Shown: positions 1 through 9,383 of the stretch, piece by piece
Position numbering within the stretch: position 1 is the stretch's first letter
Layout: every line of letters starts with the position of its first letter
Assembly (NCBI GenBank): GCA_963721445.1
Contig: CAVRIZ010000005.1
Span: 1,488,001 to 1,552,000 of the forward strand
Length of the DNA: 64,000 bases
Direction of reading: 5' to 3'
Origin: DAIOEK01 sp963721445
GTDB taxonomy: Bacteria; Chloroflexota; Anaerolineae; Anaerolineales; Anaerolineaceae
Notes under the pieces: generated by a model
The model's database searches: none
What the model was told of the DNA's origin: nothing
Seen by the model: only the letters and a program-made list of their open reading frames with translations
Made by a program: the position numbers and the translations under genes

Positions 1-569
1 CCCATTTGGCGAAGAATTTTGACCGCTTTGGTCGTTTGTACCGGTCCATATTGAGAGATACCAACATAGAGCGCTTTCCCAGATCGGATGATCTGATCGA
101 GCGCCCCCATGGTTTCTTCAATCGGGGTGTCAGGATCCGGGCGGTGGTGATAGAAGATGTCCACATACTCCAGTCCCATCCGTTTCAGGGATTGGTCAAG
201 AGAAGCGATCAAATATTTGCGAGACCCCCAATTTCCGTATGGGCCAGGCCACATATCCCAACCGGCTTTGGAAGAAATGATCAGCTCATCGCGGTACGGT
301 CGAAGGTCCCTGGCGTAGATCTGCCCGAAGGTTTCTTCGGCAGAACCGTAGGGCGGACCGTAGTTATTAGCAAGGTCAAAGTGGGTGACACCCAGGTCAA
401 ATGCGCGGCGTACGATCGATCTTCCGTTTTCGAATGAATTGACTCCGCCAAAGTTGTGCCATAAACCAAGTGAAATAGCAGGGAGGCGAATTCCGCTTTT
501 CCCGCAACGATTGTATTGCATCTGGTCATACCGTTTTGAATCAGCCTGGTAAGTAGGTGTGATCTGCAT
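1..569 (-). CDS. Aldo/keto reductase, YghZ (L-glyceraldehyde 3-phosphate reductase) type, 3' end cut by window edge
   Basis: The first 189 codons of an NADPH-dependent aldo/keto reductase; about the last 140 residues lie beyond the left edge. The start at 569 follows a purine-rich ribosome site (AAAAGGGGAACTTCC) eight bases upstream. Visible family marks are GLWHNFGG near residue 36, HFDLANNYGPP (catalytic Asp and Tyr), SSKAGWDMWPGPYG (catalytic Lys) and FYHHRPDPDTP (catalytic His). These closely follow the E. coli YghZ/Gpr pattern rather than a generic AKR. Known relatives reduce small aldehydes such as L-glyceraldehyde 3-phosphate and methylglyoxal in the cytosol. It is transcribed divergently from the GntR-type regulator; no functional link is evident. 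Confidence 0.9.
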   Translation of the reverse strand, partial: MQITPTYQADSKRYDQMQYNRCGKSGIRLPAISLGLWHNFGGVNSFENGRSIVRRAFDLGVTHFDLANNYGPPYGSAEETFGQIYARDLRPYRDELIISSKAGWDMWPGPYGNWGSRKYLIASLDQSLKRMGLEYVDIFYHHRPDPDTPIEETMGALDQIIRSGKALYVGISQYGPVQTTKAVKILRQM

Positions 570-739
570 GGAAGTTCCCCTTTTCTTGATGTGTATCCGA
601 CATATCTATTATATGACTCAACCGAATGAACCTCCCTTGAAACCAATAAGAAAATCGTCAGCTCGATCCCAAGAGATGCGACCATTATTAGTTCAATTAA
701 TAGTATTTATCCATAAACCGGATTCAAGCTTATCTGAGC

Positions 740-745
740 TATACT
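740..745 (+). promoter_or_regulatory. Candidate -10 element (TATACT) of a leaderless promoter
   Basis: TATACT ends exactly 6 nt before the ATG at 752, so transcription would begin at or next to the start codon. No Shine-Dalgarno is visible before the ATG and no good -35 is seen. Four other genes in the window show the same geometry. Confidence 0.5.
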
Positions 746-751
746 TTAACC

Positions 752-1848
752 ATGAATGAGCAGTCTACCTACCAGAAAATAGTAGATCAGATTCGAGAAG
801 ATATTTATACGGGCACTCTTAAACCAGGAACAAAACTGCCGGGAGTACGCGAAATGAGTATTCGCTGGCATTGCACTCCCGGAACCGTCCAGCATGCTTA
901 TAATTTGCTGGCGCAAAGTGGACTGGTGATCAGTCAACCCGGGAAGGGAACCGTCGTCCTTGACGCCAATATCAGTGAATTCGCAGGGCAAAGGTAATCT
1001 AAGGAAAGCGAGTTCTGGTAATTCGGACAGAACAATTCTTGCTCGAATGCGTGACTGGCGGATATACGTTGAATGAAATCACAGAAGCCCTGACATTGGC
1101 TTCGGAGCATTGGCGAATTCTGGATACAACTTCGGTAGTAAGTTCCGAAAACGTAATCCGGATGGTTGGTAGCAGCGATACCGTAGTGAACTCGCTGGCA
1201 GAAAAAATGCCTGTCACTCTTACCGGAATACGATTGCTGGTCCAGGTGGCGGGAAGTATGTCGGGGTTGATGGCTCTCGCTCAGGGAAACGCAGATATCG
1301 CCGGCTGCCATTTGTGGGATGCAGAATCCGACAGCTACAACCTTCCATATATTAAAAAGCTGATGCCCTCCAAACCGGTTCGGGTGATCACGTTCGCTCA
1401 CCGTCGGTTGGGATTGATCACACAAGCGGGCAACCCAAAAGAGTTGCACTCCTTATCTGACCTGACCCGGTTTGACATCAGAATGATCAACCGGCAAAAT
1501 GGATCTGGAACCAGGGTATGGCTGGATGCGCAATTAGCCAGACTGACCATCCAAACCGGTTCCATTGCTGGTTATGATCAGGAAAAAGCGACACATCTAG
1601 ATGTTGCCCGGGAAATTGCGGAAGGGAGAGCGGACGCTGGTATCGGTTTAGAATCAGCCGCAAAATCTTTCGGTCTGAATTTTCAATTATTAACGAGAGA
1701 GCGTTATGATCTGGTTATGAATTTGGATAACCCAAACCTGGAACCACTGAATGGGTTTATCCGCTGGCTGCAATCCGATGAAGCCCGAGAATTTATTGGC
1801 AGTTTTTCGGGCTATGAGACGGAAGAAACAGGAAAAATAGTTATCTAA
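752..1848 (+). CDS. GntR-type transcriptional regulator fused to a PBP-like ligand domain, interrupted by two apparent frameshifts
   Basis: Residues 1-75 form a GntR winged helix-turn-helix (LKPGTKLPGVREMSIRW, then HAYNLLAQSGLV). Then a PBP-like domain (PF12727 type, related to periplasmic tungstate/molybdate binders) runs from about residue 115 with VGSSDTVV, LAQGNADIAGCHLWD and GRADAGIGLE. As read the protein stops at 995-997 and resumes in another frame. Removing one base at about 986-993 and one at about 1001-1007 gives a continuous 364-residue protein through GNLRKRVLVIRTEQFLLE, which matches the linker expected in this family. The gene converges on the tungstate transporter operon, so a tungstate or molybdate-sensing repressor role is a reasonable inference. 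If the indels are real, the two halves would be separate DNA-binding and ligand proteins. Confidence 0.78.
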
Positions 1849-1872
1849 GAGAGTGTTGATTCCCGGTATATC

Positions 1873-2968
1873 TTATCCGGTTTTGGCGCGTATCAAATGG
1901 ATCGCGCTGGATTTGAAGACGGCGGTGACCTGCATCCCTATTGCCAGTCCCATTTCAAGTGCAGAAGAACGGGTTATGAGGATGGAGACCGAAAACCCGG
2001 CGTCCAGTTGGACGCGCATCAATGGACCCTGATTGACCAGGCGGGTAATGGTGCCGATCAGCCGGTTGCGCGCGCTTGATGAGCCGGGAACATTCTCCAT
2101 CCGGTAAATCGTAATGTCTTCCGGACGCATGCAGGCAAACACGGCTGACCCGATGGGAATATCACCAATGGCTTCGATCGTGATTCCATCCGCAGCTATC
2201 TGAACCAATTCCGCTTTTTGGGCTATTGCCGTTCCGGGAATGATGGTCTCCACGCCTACGAACGCTGCCATCTCTGGGGTGGCGGGTTTGGTGAACACTT
2301 CCTCTGGCGTTCCGATCTGATGCACATGTCCATTAAAGAACACTGCAACCCGGTCCCCTAGGGCGAGCGCTTCATCCAAATCATGGGTGACATAGATGCA
2401 GGTCTGATTGGTTTCAGCCAACAAGTCTCGTAATTCATCCAATAATTCCTGGCGAGTGGGGGCATCTAACGCGCTGAACGGCTCGTCCAACAGGATAAGA
2501 TCTGTCTCGAGACAAAAAGCACGGACGAGGCTGACTCGCTGCGCTTCTCCACCAGACAGGGTCCGCGCCCGGCGTTTTTCCAGATGGCGGATGTGGAGCC
2601 GGTCCAGCCAGCGATTTACTTTCTACGTAGGCCAATTTTTCCGGCACACCGCGGAATCGCAAACCTGCGGCAGCATTTTGATAAACGGTTTCATCAAGAA
2701 GCAGAGGAGCCTGAAATACTGTCGCTACGCGTCGGCGATATTCCAGGTCTGAAAGATGGGGGGAATCGACCAGAGTGATAGATCCGCTGACGGGTTTGAG
2801 CAGTCGGGCTGCGGTTAGTAACAAAGTGCTTTTGCCCGCTCCATTGGGTCCAAGTACCACAAGCACCTCCCCGCGATGGATATCCAACTCAGGGAGATCG
2901 ATGATCGTCGCTCCACCCAATACCACTTTCAGGTTTCGGATTTGAAGCAAAGGGGAAGCATCCATCAT
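1873..2968 (-). CDS. tupC: Tungstate-type ABC transporter ATP-binding protein, frameshifted as read
   Basis: ATPase of a tungstate/molybdate importer on the inner face of the membrane. The N-terminal part has Walker A GPNGAGKST and Q-loop VFQAPLL. The signature LSGGEAQRV, Walker B LILLDEPFSALD and H-loop YVTHDLDEA lie in another frame, followed by a TOBE-like C-terminal domain (about residues 250-364) that in ModC/TupC relatives binds oxyanion. One extra base in the TTT run at 2620-2622 explains the break, giving 364 residues. It overlaps the end of tupB by four bases (ATGA), implying translational coupling. A real frameshift would separate Walker A from the signature motif and destroy activity. 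Confidence 0.85.
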
Positions 2969-3657
2969 TTTCGCCTCTGCTGAATGGTTGTGAGCATCAA
3001 GTTAACCAGGAAGGCGATCAATAGAAGTATCAAACTCAAAGCAATGGCTGAGGCGAAAAGTCCCTTGCTCGTTTCGAGTACGATCGCAGTGGTGAGTACT
3101 CTGGTCGAGTTGAGCAAGTTACCACCCACCATCATGGATGCGCCCACTTCGGAAATGACACTGCCGAATGCGGCAATCAGAGCGGCAATCAATGGCAGGC
3201 GAGCTTCCTTCCAGAGTTGGAAGACCATTTGAAGACGGGATGCACCTAGTCCGAGAAGCTGCGTTTGAAGTCGCGGGTCCAGCTGCTGCAGGGCAGTCAG
3301 GGTAAGCCCGGCACAGACCGGGAAGGCGATCAACACCTGAGCCACCACCATCGCACCGGGAGTGTAGATCATCCTTAAAAACCCAAGTGGACCATTTCTC
3401 CACAAAAAGATGGAGACCACCAGTCCAACCACGACCGGGGGTAACGCCATACCGGTATTGATCAGGCTGATCCAGAATCGACGAGTGGGGAATTTTACCA
3501 GCGCGAGGAACGTTCCAAGTGGTAGACCGAATAACAGGCTGACAGCCGTTGCCAATCCGGAGACCTGTAATGAAAGTAGGGTGATCCGCATTACCTGTGG
3601 ATCACCCTGGATCAATAACTCAAACGCTTTCAGAACGCCATCAAAAATATTTTGCAT
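2965..3657 (-). CDS. tupB: Tungstate-type ABC transporter permease
   Basis: A 230-residue polytopic permease with about five to six membrane segments. The cytoplasmic coupling (EAA) loop region is visible as LLGLGASRLQMVFQLWKEARLP, followed by FGSVISEVGASMMVGGN, typical of TupB/WtpB. It would form the membrane channel for tungstate (or molybdate) delivered by the adjacent lipoprotein. It sits between tupA (7 bp gap) and tupC (ATGA overlap). No strong ribosome site precedes the ATG, so translation may depend on tupA. Confidence 0.88.
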   Translation of the reverse strand: MQNIFDGVLKAFELLIQGDPQVMRITLLSLQVSGLATAVSLLFGLPLGTFLALVKFPTRRFWISLINTGMALPPVVVGLVVSIFLWRNGPLGFLRMIYTPGAMVVAQVLIAFPVCAGLTLTALQQLDPRLQTQLLGLGASRLQMVFQLWKEARLPLIAALIAAFGSVISEVGASMMVGGNLLNSTRVLTTAIVLETSKGLFASAIALSLILLLIAFLVNLMLTTIQQRRK

Positions 3658-3663
3658 GAAGAT

Positions 3664-4614
3664 TTATTTTACAGCATCCTCAGCTTTGCCTGCATCTGGG
3701 ATAAAGAGTGATTCGCCGAATTTCTCTTTCCCAAATTCCGCGATCTTTTGTTGGGTCTCGGTAGAGGTGATGTAATTGGCAAATGCCATGGCACCATCAT
3801 AATTTACTAGAGGCCATTTTTCTGGATTGACTGTGATGACATGATAGATATTGAGCAAGGCTTTGTCGCCTTCAACTATCACTGCCAATGAAAGGGTGTC
3901 TTTCAGAGAGAGGAAAGTAGCGCGGTCGGTAAATGTATAGGCGCCTTTTTCGGAAGCGATTCGGAGGGTGTCACCCATCCCCTGACCAGACTGCATATAC
4001 CAATCGCCTTCAGGCGTGATCTCTGCTGATTTCCATAGGGCAAGTTCTGCTTTATTCGTGCCTGAGTCATCTCCGCGGGATACAAACCCGGCTTTGGTTT
4101 CAGCAATTTTGATATAGGCTTCCTTGGCGGTAGCGAGACCTTTGAGACCGGCAGGATCATCCGCGGGACCGACTATCACATAGTCGTTGTGCATCACCAG
4201 CAGGCGGTCCTTGCCAAAACCTTTGTCCATATAGTCCAATTCAGATTTTGGAGCGTGTACCAATAAGACATCCGCGTTACCTTCCTGACCCATCTGGAGC
4301 GCCTGTCCGGTGCCAACTGCAACCATCTTAACTTTGTATCCGGAGAGGGCTTCAAAATCCGGTATCAGGACATCCAATAAACCCGAGTCGCGGGTACTGG
4401 TTGTGGTTGCCAGGATCAATTCCGGATTAGCCGGTGCTGGTTTGGCTGTAGGTTCTGCCGTGGGTGGGACGACAGTTGGTGGAACCGCGGTCGCCGGGAT
4501 TTCAGTCGGAACGGGTGGTTGAGTGGGTGCCGATGTGGCTGCGGGTGCGCATGCCGTCAGTAGAAATATGGAGATGAGTAATAGCGAGAATAGTGATACT
4601 AGCTTCCGTTTCAT
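3664..4614 (-). CDS. tupA: Tungstate ABC transporter substrate-binding lipoprotein
   Basis: A 316-residue secreted lipoprotein; the signal ends at the lipobox LLTAC, followed by a Thr/Pro/Ala-rich tether (about residues 25-60). The mature domain opens with LILATTTSTRDSGLLD, the hallmark oxyanion-binding segment of TupA-type proteins, and carries VGTGQALQMGQEGNADV and SRGDDSGTNKAE. The start is taken at 4614 rather than an in-frame ATG at 4650, because AGAGGAGAAC lies just upstream of 4614 and the signal peptide starts there. First gene of the tupABC operon; TupA proteins bind tungstate tightly, often in bacteria with tungsten oxidoreductases. Molybdate as ligand cannot be excluded. Confidence 0.9.
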   Translation of the reverse strand: MKRKLVSLFSLLLISIFLLTACAPAATSAPTQPPVPTEIPATAVPPTVVPPTAEPTAKPAPANPELILATTTSTRDSGLLDVLIPDFEALSGYKVKMVAVGTGQALQMGQEGNADVLLVHAPKSELDYMDKGFGKDRLLVMHNDYVIVGPADDPAGLKGLATAKEAYIKIAETKAGFVSRGDDSGTNKAELALWKSAEITPEGDWYMQSGQGMGDTLRIASEKGAYTFTDRATFLSLKDTLSLAVIVEGDKALLNIYHVITVNPEKWPLVNYDGAMAFANYITSTETQQKIAEFGKEKFGESLFIPDAGKAEDAVK

Positions 4615-4667
4615 AAAAGTTCTCCTCTTTGAATGAATGTATTGTAACAATTATACTGTTAGGAGGA

Positions 4668-4708
4668 GAAAAAATAAAGGACGCCTCTCCATCTATGGGG
4701 AGAGGCGT
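4668..4708 (-). terminator. Intrinsic terminator of the tRNA-Leu transcript
   Basis: A perfect 10-bp stem (ACGCCTCTCC with GGAGAGGCGT) lies 12 bases beyond the tRNA 3' end, followed on the minus strand by a T-rich tract (TTTATTTTTTC). Confidence 0.85.
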
Positions 4709-4720
4709 ATGTTATAATAC

Positions 4721-4805
<85 letters not shown>

Positions 4806-4876
4806 AAAATCTCAAAGCGAAGTATATCTAATTCAGACGGCGCGGTCAAGCCCCGCCCTTCTTTCAGGATGAGAAC

Positions 4877-5948
4877 ATGAAGCTTGGTATCATTGGTTTA
4901 CCCCAGTCAGGCAAGACAACCCTTTTCAATGCGCTGACACGCGGCACCATCCCCACCGGGGCAGTAAGCGGAAAACTGGAGATGCACACTGCCGTAGTAG
5001 ATGTCCCCGACACTCGGGTTGATAAGCTCTCCGAAATGTTCAAACCGAAGAAAACGATCTACGCCAAAGTGACCTATGTGGATATTGGCGGGTTGGATGG
5101 ATCCGCGGGAAAAAGCGGTATCGGCGGTGCATTGTTGAACCAGCTTACCCAAATGGATGGCTTTATTCACGTGGTTCGCTGCTTTGAATCGGATGAAGTG
5201 CCTCATCCTGCCGGCTCTGTGGATCCCCAGCGCGATATCATAACCATGGACAGCGAGTTGATCCTCAACGACCTGATCGCGGTTGAGCGAAAATTGGAGC
5301 GCCTGGTGGAAGAACGCAAGAAAGGCGCCGGTCGCGACAAGGCATTGATCGAACGGGAACATGAGTTGTTCACCCGTTTTCAGTCCGGTCTGCAGGAAGA
5401 AATCCCGCTGCGGGATATGGAAATCAACCACGAAGAAGATAAGATCCTCTCGGGCTTTGGTTTTCTTTCACGTAAACCCCTATTGATCGTACTCAACCTG
5501 TCCGAAGGTCAGGCTGCGCCCGTTATGGATTACCCACACAAACATACCCAGATCGTGGCATTGCAGGGGAAGCTGGAGATGGATATAGCCCAGTTGCCAC
5601 CCGACGAGATGCAGATGTTCCTGCAGGAATATGGCATTGAAGAACCAAGCCTTAACCGGATGATCCGTCTATCCTACGACCTGCTTGGTTTGCAGTCTTT
5701 TTTCACTGCCGGCGATGACGAATGCCGCGCCTGGACCGTTCATCGTGGAGCGACAGCGCCGGAAGCGGCGGGCGAGATCCACACCGATTTGCAAAAGGGC
5801 TTTATCCGCGCCGAGGTTGTTGCGTATGATGACCTGATGGCACTCGGCGGATTGGTTGAAGTCCAAAGGAAAAGGCAAGCTGCGGCTGGAAGGCAAAGAG
5901 TACATCGTCAAGGACGGCGATGTTTTGAATATCCGGTTCAATTTGTGA
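4877..5948 (+). CDS. ychF: Ribosome-binding ATPase YchF (OLA1 family), one-base frameshift near the 3' end
   Basis: Universally conserved Obg-family P-loop ATPase that associates with ribosomes. Walker A is GLPQSGKTTLF (residues 7-17), with a switch region DVPDTRVDKL and DIGGLDGSA. The C-terminal TGS domain begins near LLGLQSFFTAG and includes EAAGEIHTDLQKGFIRAEVV. One extra A in the AAAA run at 5870-5873 diverts the last 25 codons; removing it restores the normal ending EYIVKDGDVLNIRFNL and a stop at 5946-5948 (356 residues). YchF is almost always intact in bacteria, so a sequence error is the likely cause. RBS-like GGATGAGAAC precedes the ATG. Confidence 0.93.
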
Positions 5949-6035
5949 GATCATAGATCAGAAAACAGAAAACAGTGACTAGTAACTAATTACAAATTTC
6001 TAATTTCTAGTATCTAATTTCTAATTACTATTCCC
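5949..6035. repeat. AT-rich low-complexity repeat between ychF and cyclophilin gene
   Basis: Short imperfect units (AGAAAACAGAAAACAG, then repeated CTAATTTCTAATTAC-like words) fill the gap before the cyclophilin ribosome site. No coding potential or stable hairpin is visible. Confidence 0.55.
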
Positions 6036-6053
6036 AACCCGAAAGGATAACCC

Positions 6054-6575
6054 ATGACCACACTTTCCATGCAATGGAACAAAGCGCCTGACTACACCAT
6101 CGACGCCAAGAAAAAATATAGGGCGATCTTCAAGACGGAAAAAGGGGATATCACCGTTCAACTCTTCGCCGATAAAGTGCCCAACACTGTTAATAATTTT
6201 GTCTTCCTGGCGAGGGAAGGTTTTTATAACAACACCATCTTCCATCGGGTAATCCCTGATTTTATGGTGCAGGGTGGCGACCCAACCGGTACCGGTATGG
6301 GTGGTCCGGGATACAAATTCCGCGATGAATTTCATCCATCCTTGAAGCATGACCAGCCGGGCATTCTTTCCATGGCCAATTCTGGACCAAATTCGAACGG
6401 AAGCCAGTTCTTCCTGACTCACGTTCCGACCCCCTGGTTGGATAACAAACACAGTGTGTTCGGAAAAGTGGTCGAAGGGTTGGATGTGTTGATGGCTATC
6501 CCGGTCCGCGATCCGCAGCGCCCCACCCACCCCGGCGCGAAACTTCATACCGTCGAGATCAAAGAAGAAGAGTAA
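6054..6575 (+). CDS. Cyclophilin-type peptidyl-prolyl cis-trans isomerase
   Basis: A 173-residue single-domain cyclophilin catalysing proline isomerisation. Characteristic segments are FVFLAREGFYNNTIFHRVIP with the catalytic Arg in FHRV, FMVQGGDPTGTG and GSQFFLTHVPTPWLD. In the last block the usual active-site Trp appears in the PTPWLD stretch. There is no signal peptide, so it should be cytosolic, unlike the second, membrane-anchored cyclophilin at 55.8-56.5 kb. AGGATAACCC precedes the ATG. Confidence 0.95.
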   Translation: MTTLSMQWNKAPDYTIDAKKKYRAIFKTEKGDITVQLFADKVPNTVNNFVFLAREGFYNNTIFHRVIPDFMVQGGDPTGTGMGGPGYKFRDEFHPSLKHDQPGILSMANSGPNSNGSQFFLTHVPTPWLDNKHSVFGKVVEGLDVLMAIPVRDPQRPTHPGAKLHTVEIKEEE

Positions 6576-6602
6576 TCGCAATCGTAATAAACTGGAAAGA
6601 TC

Positions 6603-6634
6603 ATAAATCCCCTTCAATTGAAGGGGATTTATTT
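6603..6634 (+). terminator. Terminator hairpin after the cyclophilin gene
   Basis: A perfect palindrome covering 6603-6632 (ATAAATCCCCTTCAA with its complement) followed by TTTATTTC. The A/T-rich flanks would let it act in both directions. Confidence 0.8.
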
Positions 6635-6714
6635 CTTGCAGTGGGCACGCAACTTATCATGTATTGTTGCGTACATAGCATAGATAAAAATAAAACGATG
6701 AAAGAGAAAATGCA

Positions 6715-7224
6715 ATGAAAAAGTCTTCAATAGAAATTATTCTGATTTTAGGTACACTGATCCTGTCTTCCCTGGCTTGCACCATGGGTGGGTTATCCTT
6801 CAATGGGGATAAAGCCACGGTTGACATTACGCTTTCCGAAAACGAGCTCAATGAGATGATCGCGACATCGACATCCAACAGGGTTGCGGATGGCGATGAT
6901 ATGCTGAAATCCGTTTCCAGGGTGGAATTCAATGATGGTTTTGTCCGTGTTTATGGGACCATGGAAAATTCTTCCGGAGAAGAAGTGAAAGGCAATATGG
7001 ATCTTGCCTTTAGGGCGTCAGAAGACGTGCTCATGGTGGAAATCACTGCCGTCGATTTTCCCGGCGTCTCAATGGATGATCCCCGGATTGTTAAAGCCAA
7101 CCAGGAAATGGCGAAAGAATTAACCGAATCGGTGACCAGATCGAATGGGGATGTGAAATTCCTCGAAGCGAATGTCACTGGAGATGGGCTGCACCTCAAG
7201 CTGGAAGTCCAAACCGGAAAATAA
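6715..7224 (+). CDS. Hypothetical lipoprotein
   Basis: A 169-residue protein that I do not assign to a family. The N-terminus is a lipoprotein signal (KKSSIEIILILG, lipobox LSSLAC with Cys22), so it should be anchored outside the cytoplasmic membrane. The mature part is acidic and looks like a beta-strand-rich single domain (VDITLSENELNEMI near residues 41-54, then FNDGFVRVYGTM); this resembles the layout of small lipid-binding or BPI-like barrels, but that is only an impression. The start lacks a strong Shine-Dalgarno. It is monocistronic, bracketed by terminators at 6603-6634 and 7233-7266. Confidence 0.75.
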   Translation: MKKSSIEIILILGTLILSSLACTMGGLSFNGDKATVDITLSENELNEMIATSTSNRVADGDDMLKSVSRVEFNDGFVRVYGTMENSSGEEVKGNMDLAFRASEDVLMVEITAVDFPGVSMDDPRIVKANQEMAKELTESVTRSNGDVKFLEANVTGDGLHLKLEVQTGK

Positions 7225-7232
7225 TAACCTTT

Positions 7233-7266
7233 ATACAGCCTGCACTGCGCAGGCTGTATTTTTTTT
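7233..7266 (+). terminator. Intrinsic terminator
   Basis: An 11-bp perfect stem (ATACAGCCTGC/GCAGGCTGTAT) with a 5-nt loop and an eight-T tract, directly after the lipoprotein gene. Confidence 0.93.
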
Positions 7267-7344
7267 AATGCGTGAGCATCCAGATAGCTGTCTTCTCGTT
7301 TCCGTTTATAATGGGGGAGTATCCTGATTCTGGAGGTTCTGTCC

Positions 7345-9006
7345 ATGTCCGGTCCCCGCACAGTCCGCGCTCCGCGCGGAACCACCTTAACCTGTAAATC
7401 CTGGCAGACCGAGGCGGTCTACCGCATGATCCAGAATAATCTGGATCCTGAAGTGGCAGAAAAACCACTCGAATTGGTGGTCTACGGCGGGAGAGGAAAA
7501 GCAGCCAGGTCGTGGGAAGCCTTTGACGCCATACTTGATTCGTTAATTAATTTGGAAAACGACGAGACCCTGTTGGTCCAGTCCGGAAAACCGGTGGCTA
7601 TATTCAAAAGTCATGCCGATGCGCCGCGCGTATTGATCGCCAACTCCAACCTGGTGCCGCATTGGGCAACCCAGGAACATTTTGACGAACTGTCCGCCCG
7701 CGGTTTGATGATGTATGGTCAGATGACAGCGGGTTCATGGATCTATATCGGAACCCAGGGCATTTTGCAGGGAACCTACGAGACTCTGGCTGCTCTGGCA
7801 AAACAAAAAGGCTGGTCATCCCTCAAGGGTAAATTTGTCCTCACCGCCGGTCTGGGTGGGATGGGCGGTGCGCAGCCATTAGCCATCACCATGAATGAAG
7901 GGGTCGGATTGGTGGTGGAAGTGGACCCGGAGCACGCCCACCGCCGGCAAGAGATCGGCTATATCGATATGGTGGTGGATACCCTCGAAGAAGCCATGAC
8001 CCTGGTGCAGGAATGCACAGACAAAGGCGAGCCGCGATCGATCGGATTGATCGGCAACGCTGCAGAGATCTATCCGGAGCTGGTCCTGCGAGGAGTGATC
8101 CCCGATGTGGTAACCGATCAGACGCCTGCCCATGATGTGCAGATGTACGTTCCCGCCGGGCTTACTGTACAGCAGGCGGACGATCTACGAAAATCTGACC
8201 CGCGCGAATATGAAAAGCGGTCATACCAATCCATGGCTGCCCATGTGCGCGCCATGCTCGATTTCAAACATCTCGGCGCAGAGGTGTTTGATTATGGCAA
8301 TAACCTGCGTCAACGCGCGTACGATTATGGGGTTACCGACGCTTTCGAATTTCCCGGGTTTGTCCCGGCTTATATCCGGCCGCTATTTTGTGAAGGGAAT
8401 GGTCCGTTCCGCTGGGTGGCTCTCTCGGGCGATCCGGAGGACATTTATCGGACTGATGAAACGGTAGCCGCGCTATTCCCGGAAGATGAACATCTCCAAC
8501 GTTGGCTGAAGATGGCGCGCGAAAAGGTGCCTTTCCAGGGTCTGCCGGCTCGGATCTGCTGGCTGGGATACGGAGATCGAGCAAAAGCCGGTTTGGCGTT
8601 CAACGACCTGGTGGCGAAGGGAATTGTCAAGGCGCCGATTGTCATTGGCCGCGACCATCTCGATGCGGGGTCGGTTGCTTCTCCCAACCGCGAGACCGAA
8701 GCGATGCGGGATGGCACCGACGCGGTCAGCGACTGGCCGATCTTGAACGCATTGATCAATGCGGTGAATGGAGCAACCTGGGTGAGTTTTCATCATGGCG
8801 GTGGGGTTGGGATCGGGTACAGTCAACACGCCGGTCAGGTGATCGTGGCAGACGGGACACCCGAAGCAGCCCGGCGGTTACAGCGGGTGCTCACATCCGA
8901 CCCGGGTATGGGTGTGGTCCGCCATGCGGATGCCGGATACCCGGAAGCGATCAAAGCCGCCCGTGAGCGGGGCGTGCGCATTCCAATGTTAAAAGTGGAC
9001 GACTGA
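7345..9006 (+). CDS. hutU: Urocanate hydratase (urocanase)
   Basis: A 553-residue enzyme converting urocanate to imidazolone propionate, the second step of histidine degradation, using tightly bound NAD+ as electrophile. Family blocks seen are LELVVYGGRGKAARSW, WIYIGTQGILQGTYET, FVLTAGLGGMGGAQP (NAD-binding glycine-rich segment), DVVTDQTPAHD and FHHGGGVGIGYSQHAGQV near the C-terminus. Length matches the family. The start follows CTGGAGGTTCTGTCC. No hutH, hutI or hutG is present nearby, so the rest of the pathway must be elsewhere or the gene acts alone here. A TATAAT lies at 7307-7312 but no clear -35 accompanies it. Confidence 0.97.
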   Translation: MSGPRTVRAPRGTTLTCKSWQTEAVYRMIQNNLDPEVAEKPLELVVYGGRGKAARSWEAFDAILDSLINLENDETLLVQSGKPVAIFKSHADAPRVLIANSNLVPHWATQEHFDELSARGLMMYGQMTAGSWIYIGTQGILQGTYETLAALAKQKGWSSLKGKFVLTAGLGGMGGAQPLAITMNEGVGLVVEVDPEHAHRRQEIGYIDMVVDTLEEAMTLVQECTDKGEPRSIGLIGNAAEIYPELVLRGVIPDVVTDQTPAHDVQMYVPAGLTVQQADDLRKSDPREYEKRSYQSMAAHVRAMLDFKHLGAEVFDYGNNLRQRAYDYGVTDAFEFPGFVPAYIRPLFCEGNGPFRWVALSGDPEDIYRTDETVAALFPEDEHLQRWLKMAREKVPFQGLPARICWLGYGDRAKAGLAFNDLVAKGIVKAPIVIGRDHLDAGSVASPNRETEAMRDGTDAVSDWPILNALINAVNGATWVSFHHGGGVGIGYSQHAGQVIVADGTPEAARRLQRVLTSDPGMGVVRHADAGYPEAIKAARERGVRIPMLKVDD

Positions 9007-9013
9007 AAAATAC

Positions 9014-9383
9014 ATGGGTCGAAAATTATTCTTCTTCATTATGATTCTTGTGGGCGCCGGACTCGGCTTGTATGCTGGCTGGGGTCTGAAAGCCATCCCT
9101 TGAATCAACCAATCCCTTGCGTTCTTTGCGGCAGGATTACAAAGCCGACTATGTCTTGATGGTGGCTGAAGTCTACGATCGTGATGGTGATTTAAAATTG
9201 GCGATCGACCAACTCGATCAGTTGGATAGCGGTCAGGCACTTGATATTGCCACCTCAACCGTCACCTATGCCCGTTCGGCAGGATATTCCATTAACGATC
9301 TGGAACTCATCGGTAATTTAATTCAGGCATTGCAAGGACCAACTCCGTTGACCACCGAGACACCCACCGGAGTCTCGCCATGA
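9014..9383 (+). CDS. Small membrane-anchored protein, paralogue of its downstream neighbour, frameshifted as read
   Basis: Reading on from the ATG gives one membrane segment (LFFFIMILVGAGLGLYAG) and then a stop at 9101. Removing one base in the TT at 9100-9101 joins it to LRQDYKADYVLMVAEVYDRDG and LAIDQLDQLDSGQAL, giving 122 residues. The product has the same plan as the N-terminal half of the next gene: a membrane anchor, a short linker and a helical-hairpin domain with a tetratricopeptide-like look. The start has no good ribosome site and lies 7 bp after hutU. Function unknown; the protein is probably exposed outside the membrane. Confidence 0.65.

Noticed and set aside
1039..1848. Separate stand-alone PBP gene starting with TTG at 1039
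   Set aside because: The upstream frame continues into the same domain linker once two one-base insertions are removed, and there is no proper start signal.
2408..2752. Plus-strand frame inside tupC
   Set aside because: It overlaps conserved ABC signature and Walker B codons of the minus-strand gene.
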